Shown here piece by piece: positions 38,349 through 47,283 of a DNA stretch of 64,000 nt. This DNA comes from Brevirhabdus sp. (lineage in GTDB: Bacteria; Pseudomonadota; Alphaproteobacteria; Rhodobacterales; Rhodobacteraceae), in the NCBI GenBank assembly GCA_024637315.1, contig JAGXFH010000042.1:1-64000 (forward strand). Reading direction: 5' to 3'. Position numbers and translations under genes: made by a program. The first letter of the stretch is position 1; the number at the start of each line of letters is the position of its first letter. The notes under the pieces were generated by a model. It was not told where the DNA came from, did not search any database, and worked only from the letters and a program-made list of their open reading frames with translations.

Positions 38349-39145
38349 GTTAGGCTCCTTGGTCGTGGCCAGATGACCGGAAACCAATCCTCGCGCAGCC
38401 GTTCACCGGGTTCCATCCCGTGCCCCGGAAATGGCGGAGAGGTTCGGCCCGGCCGCTCCACATAGCGCGCGTCGTCCCCGACCCAGCGCAAACTCAGCGC
38501 CCGCCTGCGACGGCCCGCCAGGTTCCCGCGCGCTCCATGTGCCGTCCGGTAGTCGAATAGAACCACATCACCGGGTTCCATCTCCCATTCCAGAACACAT
38601 GACTCGTCCGGATTCGCATCCGGGTCGGGCACTGGCACCCAATCCTGCTGAGCCTGGTAGAAATCGCTGTCATCCGCCCAGCTTATCGGCCGAACCATCC
38701 GTTCCCACAGATGCGAGCCCGCGATGAACCGCAAGCTCGCCTCGCGCACCGGATCAAGCGGGATCCACTGGCTGACTGTCTGCCGCCCCTCGACGAAATA
38801 GTACGGCGCATCCTGATGCCAGGGCGTCGGCTTGGGCGTGCCCGGTTCCTTGACCAGAACATGATCGTGAAAGAACTGCGCGGATTTCGACCGCATCGCG
38901 GCCGCCGCCAACTCTGCCGCCGGGCTTTCCCGCACCACGCGCTCGAATTCAGGGATTCGGGTCCAGTTGCAGTAATCGTCAAAGAACCGCCCTTCAGACA
39001 CCGCATTCTCGCTGGCGTAGGGGCCTGGTTCGGCGATGTTCCGCGCCACGCCTTCGGCCATCACATCGACCCAATCACCGAACACCCCTCGCAATACCAC
39101 CGCGCCGTCACGGTGGAACGCGTCGATCTGATCCTCGGTCATCAT
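38345..39145 (-). CDS. PhyH-family Fe(II)/2-oxoglutarate dioxygenase
   Basis: This 266-residue enzyme starts at ATG 39145, overlapping the preceding stop (ATGA). It has the phytanoyl-CoA hydroxylase-like fold: the iron triad is His110-x-Asp112 in TPWHQDAPYYF and His203 in YRTAHGARGNL, with RRRRALSLRW (about 212-221) supplying the 2-oxoglutarate-binding Arg. Family members hydroxylate CoA thioesters, ectoine, proline and many small metabolites. Ectoine hydroxylase is larger (about 300 residues) and has motifs I do not see. The substrate is unknown; genes on both sides are translationally coupled to it. Confidence 0.85.
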   Translation of the reverse strand: MMTEDQIDAFHRDGAVVLRGVFGDWVDVMAEGVARNIAEPGPYASENAVSEGRFFDDYCNWTRIPEFERVVRESPAAELAAAAMRSKSAQFFHDHVLVKEPGTPKPTPWHQDAPYYFVEGRQTVSQWIPLDPVREASLRFIAGSHLWERMVRPISWADDSDFYQAQQDWVPVPDPDANPDESCVLEWEMEPGDVVLFDYRTAHGARGNLAGRRRRALSLRWVGDDARYVERPGRTSPPFPGHGMEPGERLREDWFPVIWPRPRSLT

Positions 39146-40062
39146 CGCCCGCGCCACGCCCCGAGGATATAGGCGCTGGTCATCAGGTCCAGATGCGCGC
39201 CGCCGCCGTTCTTGAACAGCGTTAACTCCTCGTCGGACTGCCGGGCGAAAGCGCCACCGGCGAGATCGTAAAAATCGGCCACGATATCGGCTTCGTCGAT
39301 AACCCCTTCTGCCAGCGGGGTCTTCAACTCGCCGATATGCCCCATTGTCGTCGCCCGGCTGTCGACGAAAATCCGTGCCCGCCGCAACGCCTCGTCATCC
39401 GCCTCGCGCATGTCCGGGCGGTAGGCCCCGATCAGATCGACATGCTGCCCCGGCTGCAACCATTCCCCGCGCAGAATCGGTTCGGTCGTCATCGTCGCCG
39501 AGGTCACGATATCGGCCGCTCGCACCGCAGCCTCCAGATCTGCGGCCACGGCCATGCCCGGAAATGCCGCTGCCAGGTCTTCGGCGCCGCCGCGCGTTCG
39601 GTTCCACACCGTGAACTCGGCCTCCGGAAACGCCGCGCCATAGGCCTCGCGCAATGAATGCGCCACTGTCCCCGCCCCGACGATCAGGATCGACCGGCTG
39701 TCGGGTCGCGCCAGCTTGCGCGCCGCCAGCAGGCTGTCGCCGGCTGTCTTCCATTTCGTCACCAGATGGAAGTCGACGACCGCCTCCAGTAATCCGTCGG
39801 CATCGCCAAACAGACTTACACCGCCATTGACGCTGGGCTTGTCCGCCGCCTTGTTGCCCGGAAAGATCGTTGCCGTCTTCACCGCGATCCCCAGCCCGTC
39901 GATCCAGGCCGCCCGCGACAGAACCGTATCGTCCCCCCGATAGAGAAACGAATCCTTGATCTCGGCCCGAGGCAGGGAATGTCCGGACTCCAATGCAGCG
40001 GTCAGCACCAGCCAATCCAGCAGCGCCTCGCCCTCGTCGAAGGGAATGATCTCCACGCTCAT
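39142..40062 (-). CDS. Ornithine cyclodeaminase/mu-crystallin-family dehydrogenase
   Basis: This 306-residue protein has a Rossmann nucleotide site, ILIVGAGTVAHSL at about 125-137, and the family's C-terminal GAYRPDMREAD segment with a conserved Asp. The usual TALRTGAAS substrate loop is replaced by VTKWKTAGDS (about 101-110), so it is off the main ornithine cyclodeaminase line. Relatives reduce cyclic imines (pyrroline- or piperideine-2-carboxylate) or condense amino acids. It starts ATGA-coupled to the HAD gene and ends coupled to the PhyH gene. It is distinct from eutC at 59258-60250, which is in the same superfamily. Confidence 0.8.
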   Translation of the reverse strand: MSVEIIPFDEGEALLDWLVLTAALESGHSLPRAEIKDSFLYRGDDTVLSRAAWIDGLGIAVKTATIFPGNKAADKPSVNGGVSLFGDADGLLEAVVDFHLVTKWKTAGDSLLAARKLARPDSRSILIVGAGTVAHSLREAYGAAFPEAEFTVWNRTRGGAEDLAAAFPGMAVAADLEAAVRAADIVTSATMTTEPILRGEWLQPGQHVDLIGAYRPDMREADDEALRRARIFVDSRATTMGHIGELKTPLAEGVIDEADIVADFYDLAGGAFARQSDEELTLFKNGGGAHLDLMTSAYILGAWRGR

Positions 40063-40682
40063 GCCACCGCCTCCCTAGCATCCACCAGTCCTTCGGCCAC
40101 CAGCCGATCGGCGAATCCCTGCGGTCCCTCGAACAGGTGCACCTGCCAGCCCCGCGCCGCCGCCATCTCGATATTCTCGACGCGGTCATCGGCGAACAAC
40201 ATCGCCTCCGGCGCCACACCGCAATCCGCCTCGACCATCCGGTATATCTCGGGATCTGGCTTGACCACCTTCATGTAGCCAGAGACGTAGCGCCGGTCGA
40301 ATTCGCGCAGTACCGGATAGAAGGTCTCGGCATATTCGAAGCTGCCCACACCGAAATTCGACAGCGCGAAGACTGGTACGCCCCGAGCCCGCAAGGCCCG
40401 CAAAAGGCTGATCGAATGCGGAATTTCGGGCGTTGCCATCTCGATCCAGTGATCGAACCACATCCGGACTTCGTCGGCGAAGGCCGGATAGTCCTCGGCT
40501 GTCCGGTAGATCGTCTCCTTGAACGGCGCGCCTCGATCCACAAGATCATTCATTCCGTGCAGATCGACGCCGGCAAACAACGCCCTGCGACGCTCTTCGC
40601 CGATCCTGGCATCGTAGAACCGCTCCGGTTTCCACTCGATCAGCACGTTGCCGATATCGAAAACCACTGCTTCAACCGCCAT
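40059..40682 (-). CDS. HAD-IA hydrolase
   Basis: This 207-residue protein starts at ATG 40682. HAD motifs are [12 protein letters not shown] at about 8-19 (nucleophile Asp), LSNFG near 106-110 (motif II), VKPDPEIY near 140-147 (motif III Lys) and [12 protein letters not shown] near 163-174 (motif IV). This FDIGNVL type, related to YihX and 2-haloacid dehalogenase-like enzymes, usually dephosphorylates sugar phosphates. It overlaps the yaiI-like gene by 11 bases and the dehydrogenase gene by 4. The substrate cannot be told from sequence. Confidence 0.82.
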   Translation of the reverse strand: MAVEAVVFDIGNVLIEWKPERFYDARIGEERRRALFAGVDLHGMNDLVDRGAPFKETIYRTAEDYPAFADEVRMWFDHWIEMATPEIPHSISLLRALRARGVPVFALSNFGVGSFEYAETFYPVLREFDRRYVSGYMKVVKPDPEIYRMVEADCGVAPEAMLFADDRVENIEMAAARGWQVHLFEGPQGFADRLVAEGLVDAREAVA

Positions 40683-41133
40683 CTTTCGCATCCCTCGACG
40701 CCGCCTGCACCGCCCGTTCCAACGCATCGAGGAAACGGGACCGATCCGACTTTGTAAAGCCCTTGCCGCCACCCTGCCGGAACGGATCGGCGGCACGCAG
40801 ATCGGCCATCAGATCGCGCGTTGCCAGCACGTTGCCAATATTGGCGCGGCTCAGCGCCTCACCGTTATGCTTGATCACTCGCGCACCTGCTTCGACGCAT
40901 TTCGCAGCCAACGGGATGTCTCCGGTGACGACGACATCGCCGAGACCTGCCCGCTCGGCAATCCACATATCCGCGACATCCGGCCCGTCAGGCACGATCA
41001 CGGTTTCGACCCAAGGGTTCTGTGAAGGTCGCAGCCCGCCATTCGAGACGATGAACACGGTCAGCCGATGGCGGGTTGCCACCTTCTCGGCCTCGGCCTT
41101 GACTGGGCAGGCATCGGCATCAACGTAGATCAT
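40672..41133 (-). CDS. YaiI/YqxD (DUF188) family protein
   Basis: This 153-residue protein starts at ATG 41133 with the family start [27 protein letters not shown]-like ([15 protein letters not shown] at about 74-88) and the C-terminal [24 protein letters not shown] are typical. The family shares a PIN/NYN-like nuclease fold with acidic residues, and no activity is established. It lies 10 bases after fghA and is the second gene of the overlapping run to gph. Confidence 0.9.
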   Translation of the reverse strand: MIYVDADACPVKAEAEKVATRHRLTVFIVSNGGLRPSQNPWVETVIVPDGPDVADMWIAERAGLGDVVVTGDIPLAAKCVEAGARVIKHNGEALSRANIGNVLATRDLMADLRAADPFRQGGGKGFTKSDRSRFLDALERAVQAASRDAKDGG

Positions 41134-41143
41134 CCGCGCAACG

Positions 41144-41974
41144 TCATGCGTAAAGTGCCTCGGCATGGAACGCGATGTGCTCTTCCATGAAACTCGACAC
41201 GAAGAAATAGCTGTGGTCATAGCCCGGCTGCATTCGCCAGACCGCCTGCTGACGCCGCTCGGCAATCGCCCGGGCCAGGGTCTCGGGCCGCAGAAGGTCC
41301 ATGTTCGCATCCTCCGTCCCGGTATCGACCAGCACCGGCCCGTCGAATCCGCGTTCTGCCATCAGCGCCGCCGCATCGTGCATTGCCCAGACCGACTCGT
41401 CCTTCCCAAGATACGCTGCCAATTGCTTGCGGCCCCAGTCGCTGGCCATCGGATTGCAGATCGGCGCAAAGGCCGAGACGGCACGGAACCGTCCCGGATA
41501 CCTCATCGCCAGTGTCAGCGCGCCGTGCCCGCCCATCGAATGCCCGGTGATCGCCTGCCGCTCACCATCAACGGCGAATTCGGCCAGCACCAGATCGTGC
41601 AGTTCGCGGATGATATAGGTCTCCATCCGGAAATGCGGCGCCCAAGGTCTTTCGGTGGCATCGACATAAAACCCGGCCCCCTTGCCCAGATCATAGGCCT
41701 CGTCATCCGCCACATCGGCGCCGCGCGGCGAGGTATCGGGGAAAACGACTGCTATCCCGGCCTCTGCCGCCCAACCCTGAGCGCCCGCTTTCACCATCGC
41801 GTTCTCATGCGTGCAGGTCAGGCCCGAGAGATACCACAAGACCGGCACCGGCCCGAATGCCGCCTCTTCCGGCAGAAACAGCCCGAATGTCATTTCGGTC
41901 CCGGTCTCCGCAGAAGGGTGTCGGTAAACCCCCTGCACACCGTCAAAACACCGATTCTCGGACACAACTTCCAT
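41144..41974 (-). CDS. fghA: S-formylglutathione hydrolase
   Basis: This enzyme hydrolyses S-formylglutathione to formate and glutathione, completing glutathione-dependent formaldehyde oxidation. It has 276 residues from ATG at 41974. The alpha/beta-hydrolase features are [15 protein letters not shown] at about 53-67 (oxyanion region), [10 protein letters not shown] near 144-153 (nucleophile Ser), an Asp in the C-terminal third and HSYFF near 256 (catalytic His). Its partner, the class III alcohol dehydrogenase, lies at 44357-45469 on the same strand, separated by mbfA and two other genes. It leads the operon that runs to gph. Confidence 0.94.
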   Translation of the reverse strand: MEVVSENRCFDGVQGVYRHPSAETGTEMTFGLFLPEEAAFGPVPVLWYLSGLTCTHENAMVKAGAQGWAAEAGIAVVFPDTSPRGADVADDEAYDLGKGAGFYVDATERPWAPHFRMETYIIRELHDLVLAEFAVDGERQAITGHSMGGHGALTLAMRYPGRFRAVSAFAPICNPMASDWGRKQLAAYLGKDESVWAMHDAAALMAERGFDGPVLVDTGTEDANMDLLRPETLARAIAERRQQAVWRMQPGYDHSYFFVSSFMEEHIAFHAEALYA

Positions 41975-42099
41975 CGTACACCTCGCCTTCACCAACCCAG
42001 CGCTACCGCAGCCACGCCGCGTGCGCAACTCGCGGTCAACTGCGTTTATCCTCGATCCAGCATTGTTCTGGGGGGTCCGGCGGTGCGAATCCCCCGGCC

Positions 42100-43077
42100 C
42101 TAGCCTGCGCCGATCACCACCCCGGCCGCCAAGACCAGCGCCCCACCGACAACGACCTGGAATGTCGCCCTCAGGAACGGCGTGTCCATATAGCGGTTCT
42201 GAATCCAGGCGATCGACCACAACTCGATAAAGACCACGATGATCGCAATGGTCGTTGCGGTCCAGAAATCGGGGATCAGATAGGGCAAGGCATGACCCAG
42301 CCCGCCCAGCGTCGTCATGATGCCGGAGGCAAAGCCCCGCTTGACTGGCGATCCCCGCCCCGAAAGCTGCCCATCATCCGAAGCCGCTTCTGTGAAACCC
42401 ATCGAGATGCCCGCACCGATCGAGGCGGCCAGCCCGACCAGAAAGGTCGTATGGGTGTCCTGTGTCGCAAACGCTACGGCAAAAATCGGAGCCAAGGTCG
42501 AGACAGAGCCATCCATCAGACCCGCCAGCCCTGGCTGCACCCAGGTCAACACGAACTGCCGATGCGCCGCCCGGTCCTCTTCGCCGCGGGCGCTGCTGTC
42601 CAGGTGCTTTTCCTCCAGTTGATCGGCCTTGTCGGCATGTCCGGCTTCGGCCGCCGCCAAATCCCCCAGCAGTTTGCGGGTATCAGCGTCAGTGGCTCGC
42701 TCTGCTGCCATTCGGTAGAATCGCTCGGCCTGCTTCTCCATCGCCTCGGCCTCTTCACGCATCCGGTCCAAGCCAAGGTTTTCCACCAGCCAGACCGGTC
42801 GCCGCGCGTAATAGCCCGATACATGCTCGCGCCGGATCAGCGGGATGACCTCGCCGAACCGCTTCTTGTGAAGATCGATCAGCCGGCGCCGATGCGTGTC
42901 TTCTTCCTCGGCCATGCCATCGAATACCTTGGCCGAGGCCGGAAAGTCGGACCGCAGCCGCTCTGCATATTGCCGGTAGATTCGCGCGTCGTCCTCTTCC
43001 GAGGATATCGCCAGCGCCAGAATCTCCTGCTCGCTCAGATCCGAAAACCGCTTGCGCGATGAAATGCCGGGGATCAT
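42100..43077 (-). CDS. mbfA: Membrane-bound ferritin-like protein (ferritin-like + VIT1/CCC1)
   Basis: This 325-residue protein has an N-terminal ferritin-like diiron domain (about 1-165), with Glu/His ligands in ISSEEDDARIYRQYAE, MAEEEDTHRRRL and AAAEAGHADKADQLEEKH. A VIT1/CCC1 membrane domain follows (about 170-325) with GLMDGSVSTLAP. This is the MbfA arrangement, an iron exporter of Agrobacterium and Bradyrhizobium under Irr control. It probably oxidises Fe2+ or senses it and moves it out. No Irr-type box was obvious upstream. The start at 43077 gives the family N-terminus MIPGISSRKRFSDLSEQE. Confidence 0.9.
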   Translation of the reverse strand: MIPGISSRKRFSDLSEQEILALAISSEEDDARIYRQYAERLRSDFPASAKVFDGMAEEEDTHRRRLIDLHKKRFGEVIPLIRREHVSGYYARRPVWLVENLGLDRMREEAEAMEKQAERFYRMAAERATDADTRKLLGDLAAAEAGHADKADQLEEKHLDSSARGEEDRAAHRQFVLTWVQPGLAGLMDGSVSTLAPIFAVAFATQDTHTTFLVGLAASIGAGISMGFTEAASDDGQLSGRGSPVKRGFASGIMTTLGGLGHALPYLIPDFWTATTIAIIVVFIELWSIAWIQNRYMDTPFLRATFQVVVGGALVLAAGVVIGAG

Positions 43078-43214
43078 GGGGGCCTCCTGGATGGAACGGA
43101 TCCAAACTATCCATCGGACAGGCGAATGCAACGCCCTGCCGCCGCGACACAATCACATCTCTTGCCGATGGCAGAGCGAAGCGGCCGGGCTTCATCGCGT
43201 CAATGGATGGCCCG

Positions 43215-43647
43215 ATGACCGACCAGTTCCACATGATCAAGCGCGACCGCAAGTTCGGACAGGTCCCAGACGGTGCGCGGCTCGTCTTCATGCCGACGGC
43301 TTCGAACGCGCCAGCGTCGAGGCGATCGCCAGCGTCGCCGGCGTTTCGAAGACGACGCTCTGCCGTTAATTCCCGGACAAGCGGATACTTTTCCGCGAGG
43401 TTGTGAGAAACGGATGTCGGGCGCAATCCAAGCGCGCTATGGCCAGCAGCGACGCCACCGCCCCTGCCGCGGCGAATTGCGGACTGACGCCCACGAACTT
43501 GCCGCTTTCCAGTTCACCGAGCTCTGCAAGGCCTACATCTTCAACCGTTTGCTCCTCGGCATCCAGTCCAGCTTCCCCGAAGCCGAGATCGCCCGTGTCA
43601 TCGACGGCGCTGTCGAGGTCTTGCTTCTTGCCCGTTACGGAAACTAA
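43215..43647 (+). pseudogene. TetR-family regulator pseudogene
   Basis: The ATG at 43215 begins MTDQFHMIKRDRKFGQVPDG, which leads into a TetR DNA-binding domain. A one-base loss near 43294 shifts the frame: helix-turn-helix sequence (FERASVEAIASVAGVSKTTLCR) continues in another frame and hits TAA where TetR proteins have YFPDK (Tyr to stop). The middle of the ligand domain is missing. The C-terminal ~45 residues (FTELCKAYIFNRLL...VIDGAVEVLL) remain open to TAA at 43645. It is thus a remnant with frameshift, nonsense change and deletion. Its stop overlaps that of the convergent NYN gene. Confidence 0.85.
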
Positions 43648-44356
43648 TCCACGCGCCGGATATGCAGTTGCGTGCCGACCCGCTTGGTCTCGAACCGCTT
43701 CAACTCCTGCACCAGATCGCTGAGCTTGCGCTTGCCGTAGCTGCGCGTGTCGAAATCCGGATTGTCGGCAACGATGTACTGGCCGATCTGGCCCAGCGTG
43801 TACCAGTCGTCCTCCTGCTCGATCTTGTCCATCGCGCGCAGGATCAGGTCGGTTGCATCCTTGGGAGATTTCTTCGTGCTGGGCTTGGCATCACCCCTCG
43901 GTCCCTCGGCCGGCTCTTCGACGATGTTCTCAAGAAACACGAACCGGTTGCAGGTGTTGCGCAACGCCTCTGGCGTCTTTGACGCCCCGATCCCGATCAC
44001 GTCAAGCCCATGTTCGCGGATCCGGCTGGCAAGCCGGGTGAAATCGCTGTCCGAGGACACCAGAACGAACCCGTCGAACCGTCCGGCATGCAGAATGTCC
44101 ATCGCGTCGATGACCAGGCCGATATCGCTGGCATTCTTGCCCTTGGTATTGGCGGACTGCTGATGCGCGACCAGACCAAGCTCCTTGGCCTTGCCGGCCC
44201 ACTGACCCAATTGCGGGTTCGACCAGTCGCCGTAGACCCGTCGCAAACCCGGTTCGCCGTAGCTGGTGATCTCTTTCAGAATCGCTTCTGCGAACCGCGC
44301 CGGAATGTTGTCGGCATCAATCAGTACGGCGTAAAGCGGGCGCTCTCTCGGGCCCA

Positions 44357-44357
<1 letters not shown>
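43644..44357 (-). CDS. NYN-domain protein with C-terminal LOTUS/OST-HTH domain
   Basis: This 237-residue protein starts at ATG 44357, sharing one base with the dehydrogenase stop (TGATG). Residues ~1-140 form a NYN (PIN-like) nuclease fold: AVLIDADNIP at about 9-18, ASDIGLVIDAMDIL near 76-89 and GFVLVSSDSDFTRL near 95-108 carry the acidic residues. Residues ~165-237 resemble a LOTUS/OST-HTH RNA-binding domain (WYTLGQIGQYIVADNPDFDTR). The MARF1-like pairing suggests RNA cleavage or RNA binding. The bacterial role is not established. It is co-transcribed with formaldehyde dehydrogenase, perhaps only by position. Confidence 0.88.
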
Positions 44358-45469
<1,112 letters not shown>

Positions 45470-45545
45470 GGTTCTTCCTCCCGAACTGATTTGCGGCTAC
45501 CTTACGGAAAGAGCCACCCGTTTCAACCGAAAGCCCCAGCCCGTG

Positions 45546-45809
45546 ATGAAAAGGTTCCTGATCGCCCTCGCCTGCCTGCTGCCGGTGGGCTGCCTGTCGC
45601 AGCCCGAAACAGATGCCGAGAAGGCGTGCGGCGCGGCAGAGCTTGCCTATCTCGTCGGGCAGTCCGGCTCGGTGCTGGACGCCATGCGCTTTGCCGGTCC
45701 GGTCAGGATCCTTGACTGGAACCAGCCGATGACGATGGATTTCAATCCCGAACGACTGAATATCCGCAAGGACGAGGCTGGCGTTATCGACCGCGTCTGG
45801 TGCGGCTGA
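45546..45809 (+). CDS. I78-family peptidase-inhibitor-like lipoprotein
   Basis: This 87-residue protein starts at ATG 45546. Its N-terminus is a signal peptide with a lipobox-like LLPVGC, so the mature protein may be a lipoprotein beginning at Cys16. The remainder fits the I78 inhibitor family: CGAAELAYLVGQSG, then VRILDWNQPMTMDFNPERLNI and a C-terminal VIDRVWCG, with two Cys that may pair. I78 proteins inhibit serine peptidases; the target here is unknown. It is monocistronic and divergent from the dehydrogenase gene. Confidence 0.8.
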   Translation: MKRFLIALACLLPVGCLSQPETDAEKACGAAELAYLVGQSGSVLDAMRFAGPVRILDWNQPMTMDFNPERLNIRKDEAGVIDRVWCG

Positions 45810-46111
45810 AGACGTCCAAGGAACAAGAAGACCGAGACTCGCGAGCGTTGAGATTTCAGCACTTCGAGTCCGGCTCTCTTGTCAAAACCGAAAACCCCCG
45901 GCTTTCGCTCGGGGGCCGTTGGCCCCCGGCGCCACAGGCTGGGTGGGGGCTATTTATCCGTGACGCCGGGGATAGCGTTTGTCGCTACGGGATCATCAAT
46001 GCCCCCAAAAACCGGCGGCACAATGGATCGGCTGAGGTATCACGCGGGTGATTTTGCGGCGAATTCGCGGCAGACTTGATTTCCTGACCACTTGCGGCCA
46101 CTCTCGATCAC
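45810..46111. other. Intergenic region with alternating C5/G5 blocks and nested hairpins
   Basis: No gene is supported. CCCCC at 45895, GGGGG at 45911, CCCCC at 45923, GGGGG at 45945 and CCCCC at 46002 can pair in alternative ways: CCCCCG/CGGGGG (45895-45915) or GGGGGCC-GTT-GGCCCCC (45911-45927). A separate GGGGGC (45945-45950) can pair with GCCCCC (46001-46006) enclosing TAGCG-TTTGT-CGCTA. It may be a terminator of the I78 gene, or a small structured RNA or leader for the downstream gene. Confidence 0.5.
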
Positions 46112-46459
46112 ATGAACGTCCAGACCCCCACGCCTTTTCCCGGCCAGAGCGGTGACTCGGATCAGGTGGCATTCGATCGCAAGGAATTGGGCGTGATTCT
46201 AACGCTTTACGGAAAGATGGTCGCCGCCGGTGAATGGCGCGACTACGGCATGTCTTTTCTCAAGGACGTGGCAGTCTTCTCGGTTTTCCGGCGCACCGCA
46301 GAGCATCCGATCTACCGTATCGAAAAGCGCCCCAAGCTTCGGCAGAAGCAGGGACTTTACGCAGTCATCGCGATGGACGGACAGGTGCTGAAGCGCGGCC
46401 ATGATCTGCGCACGGTGCTGCGGGTTCTCGACCGCAAGCTGATCCGCCCCGTCGACTAG
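46112..46459 (+). CDS. DUF2794 family protein
   Basis: This 115-residue protein belongs to the DUF2794 family of alphaproteobacteria, recognised by VAFDRKELGVILTLYGKMVAAGEWRDYG (in two parts) and PIYRIEKRPKLRQKQGLYAV in the middle. No function is known. It is basic, small and without a signal peptide. It converges on the NlpC/P60 gene and the two share a CTAG (46456-46459) as stop codons. The leader upstream contains the structured region described above. Confidence 0.85.
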   Translation: MNVQTPTPFPGQSGDSDQVAFDRKELGVILTLYGKMVAAGEWRDYGMSFLKDVAVFSVFRRTAEHPIYRIEKRPKLRQKQGLYAVIAMDGQVLKRGHDLRTVLRVLDRKLIRPVD

Positions 46460-47283
46460 ATCCGCCGACGTGATGTGACCGGGCCGCCCCCGCTCGCCGC
46501 GATCCGCTCGATCGCTGTGGCAATTGGTTCGTAGGTGACAGACATCGATCCGGCATTGGCATGGATCAGCATTTCCGTGTTCACCGCCATCGCCACGTGC
46601 CGCTTCCAGAAGAAAAGATCACCACGTTGGGTGCTGACCGCTTCTGACAGCGGTTGCCCGAGCATCTCTTCCTGCATGTCGGAATCACCTGGGCAGGGTA
46701 TTCCGCAGGCCAGAAGTGCCGCCTGCACCAGCCCCGAGCAATCGATCCCCATGCTGGAATTGCCCGCCCACAGATAGGGTGTGCCAAGAAACATCTCTGC
46801 CACCGCAATCGGATCAGCAAACAGTCGGTCGATGTCTCGCACGTGGAGGTGCGGAAGATAATGGCCACCATGTGTGCGAACGAACGATCCTTCTTCTTCC
46901 ATCAGGGTCAGGCGCGACCCAAAGGAAAGCGCCATGGAAGGTGGTACTTTGATGCTGGCAGCGGCGTAGGCATGCGTCAGGCGTGCCGAAACGATATGTG
47001 TCGGCTTCATCACCGCACCCAGATCGGCGCTGCGGACGTATCCGCAATACCCATCCTTCGCGGCCTGACCGAACGCGAAACCATCACGGTCTTCCAGAAC
47101 TCTGAAAGCATCGCCGAACAGCATTTCCCGTTCACGGTTCTCCGGCGTAGGTTCGCGCAATATGGTCGTGACAGGAACGGCCACCTGGCGGAGGGTGCCC
47201 TCGACAAACCTCTCGGCCTCGATCTGGCCCCTGAGGTGCGACGCGGCGACTCGGTCGCTGGCGGGGGTCGTACGGCGATCCAT
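46456..47283 (-). CDS. NlpC/P60-family peptidase
   Basis: This is a 275-residue cysteine peptidase with SH3-like domains in the first ~145 residues and an NlpC/P60 domain after. The catalytic Cys182 is in GIDCSGLVQAAL, His229 in KRHVAMAV, and His241 in LIHANAG as the third residue. Such enzymes cut D-Glu-containing peptides of peptidoglycan or free muropeptides. There is no signal peptide, so it may act in the cytoplasm on recycled muropeptides. Its ATG directly follows the aminopeptidase stop, so the two are co-transcribed and may both process peptides. Confidence 0.88.
   Translation of the reverse strand: MDRRTTPASDRVAASHLRGQIEAERFVEGTLRQVAVPVTTILREPTPENREREMLFGDAFRVLEDRDGFAFGQAAKDGYCGYVRSADLGAVMKPTHIVSARLTHAYAAASIKVPPSMALSFGSRLTLMEEEGSFVRTHGGHYLPHLHVRDIDRLFADPIAVAEMFLGTPYLWAGNSSMGIDCSGLVQAALLACGIPCPGDSDMQEEMLGQPLSEAVSTQRGDLFFWKRHVAMAVNTEMLIHANAGSMSVTYEPIATAIERIAASGGGPVTSRRRI

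Noticed and set aside
38345-39145. Ectoine hydroxylase EctD
   Set aside because: At 266 residues it is too short, no ectABC genes adjoin it, and the EctD-specific signature is not visible.
45945-46006. tRNA gene
   Set aside because: It has an outer stem and one inner hairpin but no D- and T-arms or anticodon loop of tRNA size.
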